Assembly: GCA_964640225.1 (NCBI GenBank)
Contig: CAZXFI010000024.1
Span: forward strand, 1 to 5,776
DNA length: 5,776 nt
From: JAGLWW01 sp964640225
Lineage (GTDB): Archaea > Aenigmatarchaeota > Aenigmatarchaeia > PWEA01 > JAGHBM01
Direction of reading: 5' to 3'
In this document: positions 5,399-5,776 of the stretch, piece by piece
Layout of the letters: each line of letters starts with the position of its first letter
Position numbering within the stretch: the first letter of the stretch is position 1
Notes under the pieces: generated by a model
Databases searched by the model: none
Told to the model about the DNA's origin: nothing
The model's input: the letters and a program-made list of their open reading frames with translations, nothing else
Program-made: the position numbers and the translations under genes

Positions 5399-5485
5399 GA
5401 TTGTCCCCCTCGATTCTTGTTCTCTATATATCACATTCGCTCATTTGATAGAACGCCACTAAAAATTACTCTGCGGTTTGCTTCG

Positions 5486-5776
5486 ATCTACAATAGTAGA
5501 AATTAAAGCATGCTTCTAGACGTAGTGTTCCTACATACTTACCCAAAGATCTACAATAGTAGAAATTAAAGCATGCTTCTAGACTTGCGTGGCAGGTATA
5601 AGTTCTGCACCCAATCTACAATAGTAGAAATTAAAGCATGCTTCTAGACATGTCATCCCATGTCGTGACATTATAGTATCTACAATAGTAGAAATTAAAG
5701 CATGCTTCTAGACATAACAACATAAGATTGTTTCTAGCAAATCTACAATAGTAGAAATTAAAGCATGCTTCTAGAC
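5486..5776 (-). CRISPR. Type V-A (Cas12a)-like CRISPR array, leader-distal end
   Basis: Five identical 36-bp repeats start at 5486, 5549, 5614, 5678 and 5741. Four spacers of 27, 29, 28 and 27 bp lie at 5522-5548, 5585-5613, 5650-5677 and 5714-5740. The array runs off the right edge. Read on the minus strand the repeat begins GTCTAGAAGC and ends AATTTCTACTATTGTAGAT, which matches the Cas12a crRNA handle: stem TCTAC/GTAGA, loop TATT, terminal AT. The same geometry occurs in known type V-A repeats, whose spacers also run about 27-32 nt. Transcription must be leftward for the handle to sit 5' of each spacer. Leader and cas genes (cas12a, often with cas4, cas1 and cas2) are therefore expected to the right. 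No cas gene is present here. The type is inferred from the repeat alone. Confidence 0.96.

Larger units (their letters stand above)
5212..5485. other. Gene-free stretch between regulator and CRISPR array
   Basis: I see no coding frame of interest here. It holds the ArsR-like promoter and operator at its left end, then the direct repeats, hairpins and T-tracts. Next comes a symmetric TATATAT (5425-5431) that could be a TATA element on either strand. The last part (about 5435-5485) is less AT-rich and shows no recognisable degenerate repeat. Confidence 0.6.

Noticed and set aside
5374..5409. G-quadruplex on the minus strand
   Set aside because: Only three G-runs lie close together, with a loop of over 20 nt between the first and the rest, so the canonical pattern is not met.
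5425..5431. TATATAT as promoter of a rightward transcript into the array
   Set aside because: The element is symmetric, and rightward transcription would give the antisense of the crRNA handle. It is kept only as a note in the gene-free region.
5422..5457. Possible degenerate sixth repeat to the left of the array
   Set aside because: At the expected distance of one spacer, only a short TCTA..AT similarity is seen and the handle stem is absent.

Overview
The window is AT-rich and most likely archaeal. The evidence is archaeal-type TATA boxes (TTTATATA, TTTATAAG), one probable leaderless transcript, strong GAGGTG-type ribosome sites, T-tract terminators and small winged-helix regulators. The protein set, especially the WGDGCPHC thioredoxins fused to a CcdA membrane domain, recalls small-genome DPANN-like archaea. 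That placement is an inference, and a CPR-like bacterium is not strictly excluded.

Every gene I accept lies on the minus strand, so the window reads right to left. Positions 5776-5486 hold five identical 36-bp CRISPR repeats and four spacers, continuing past the right edge. The repeat ends in the type V-A (Cas12a) crRNA handle when read on the minus strand, so leader and cas genes are expected to the right, outside the window. Positions 5485-5212 hold no gene but contain G-rich/T-tract blocks, two hairpins, and the promoter and candidate operator of the next operon. Positions 5211-4457 hold a two-gene regulatory operon: an ArsR-like repressor and a membrane-anchored winged-helix protein with a CxC in its external loop.

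Positions 4343-1 form one tightly packed operon of seven genes: a secreted double-thioredoxin/CcdA fusion, a GcvH-like lipoyl carrier, a thioredoxin-like lipoprotein gene broken by an in-frame TAA, a TusA-family sulfur carrier, a YeeE/YedE thiosulfate-type transporter, a DsrE/TusD-like protein, and the first 60 codons of a DsrF/TusC-like protein. Neighbours abut or overlap by a few bases.

Read as a pathway (inference): YeeE imports a sulfur species and hands it to TusA, DsrE and DsrF relay persulfide sulfur, the lipoyl protein may act as a dithiol carrier as LbpA does in sHdr sulfur oxidation, and the CcdA fusion moves reducing equivalents across the membrane to the external thioredoxin domains. 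The adjacent regulators, one with exposed paired cysteines, are plausible redox or sulfur sensors for this operon. The two points most worth a second look are this sulfur/lipoyl/redox operon and the Cas12a-type array in an archaeal setting.
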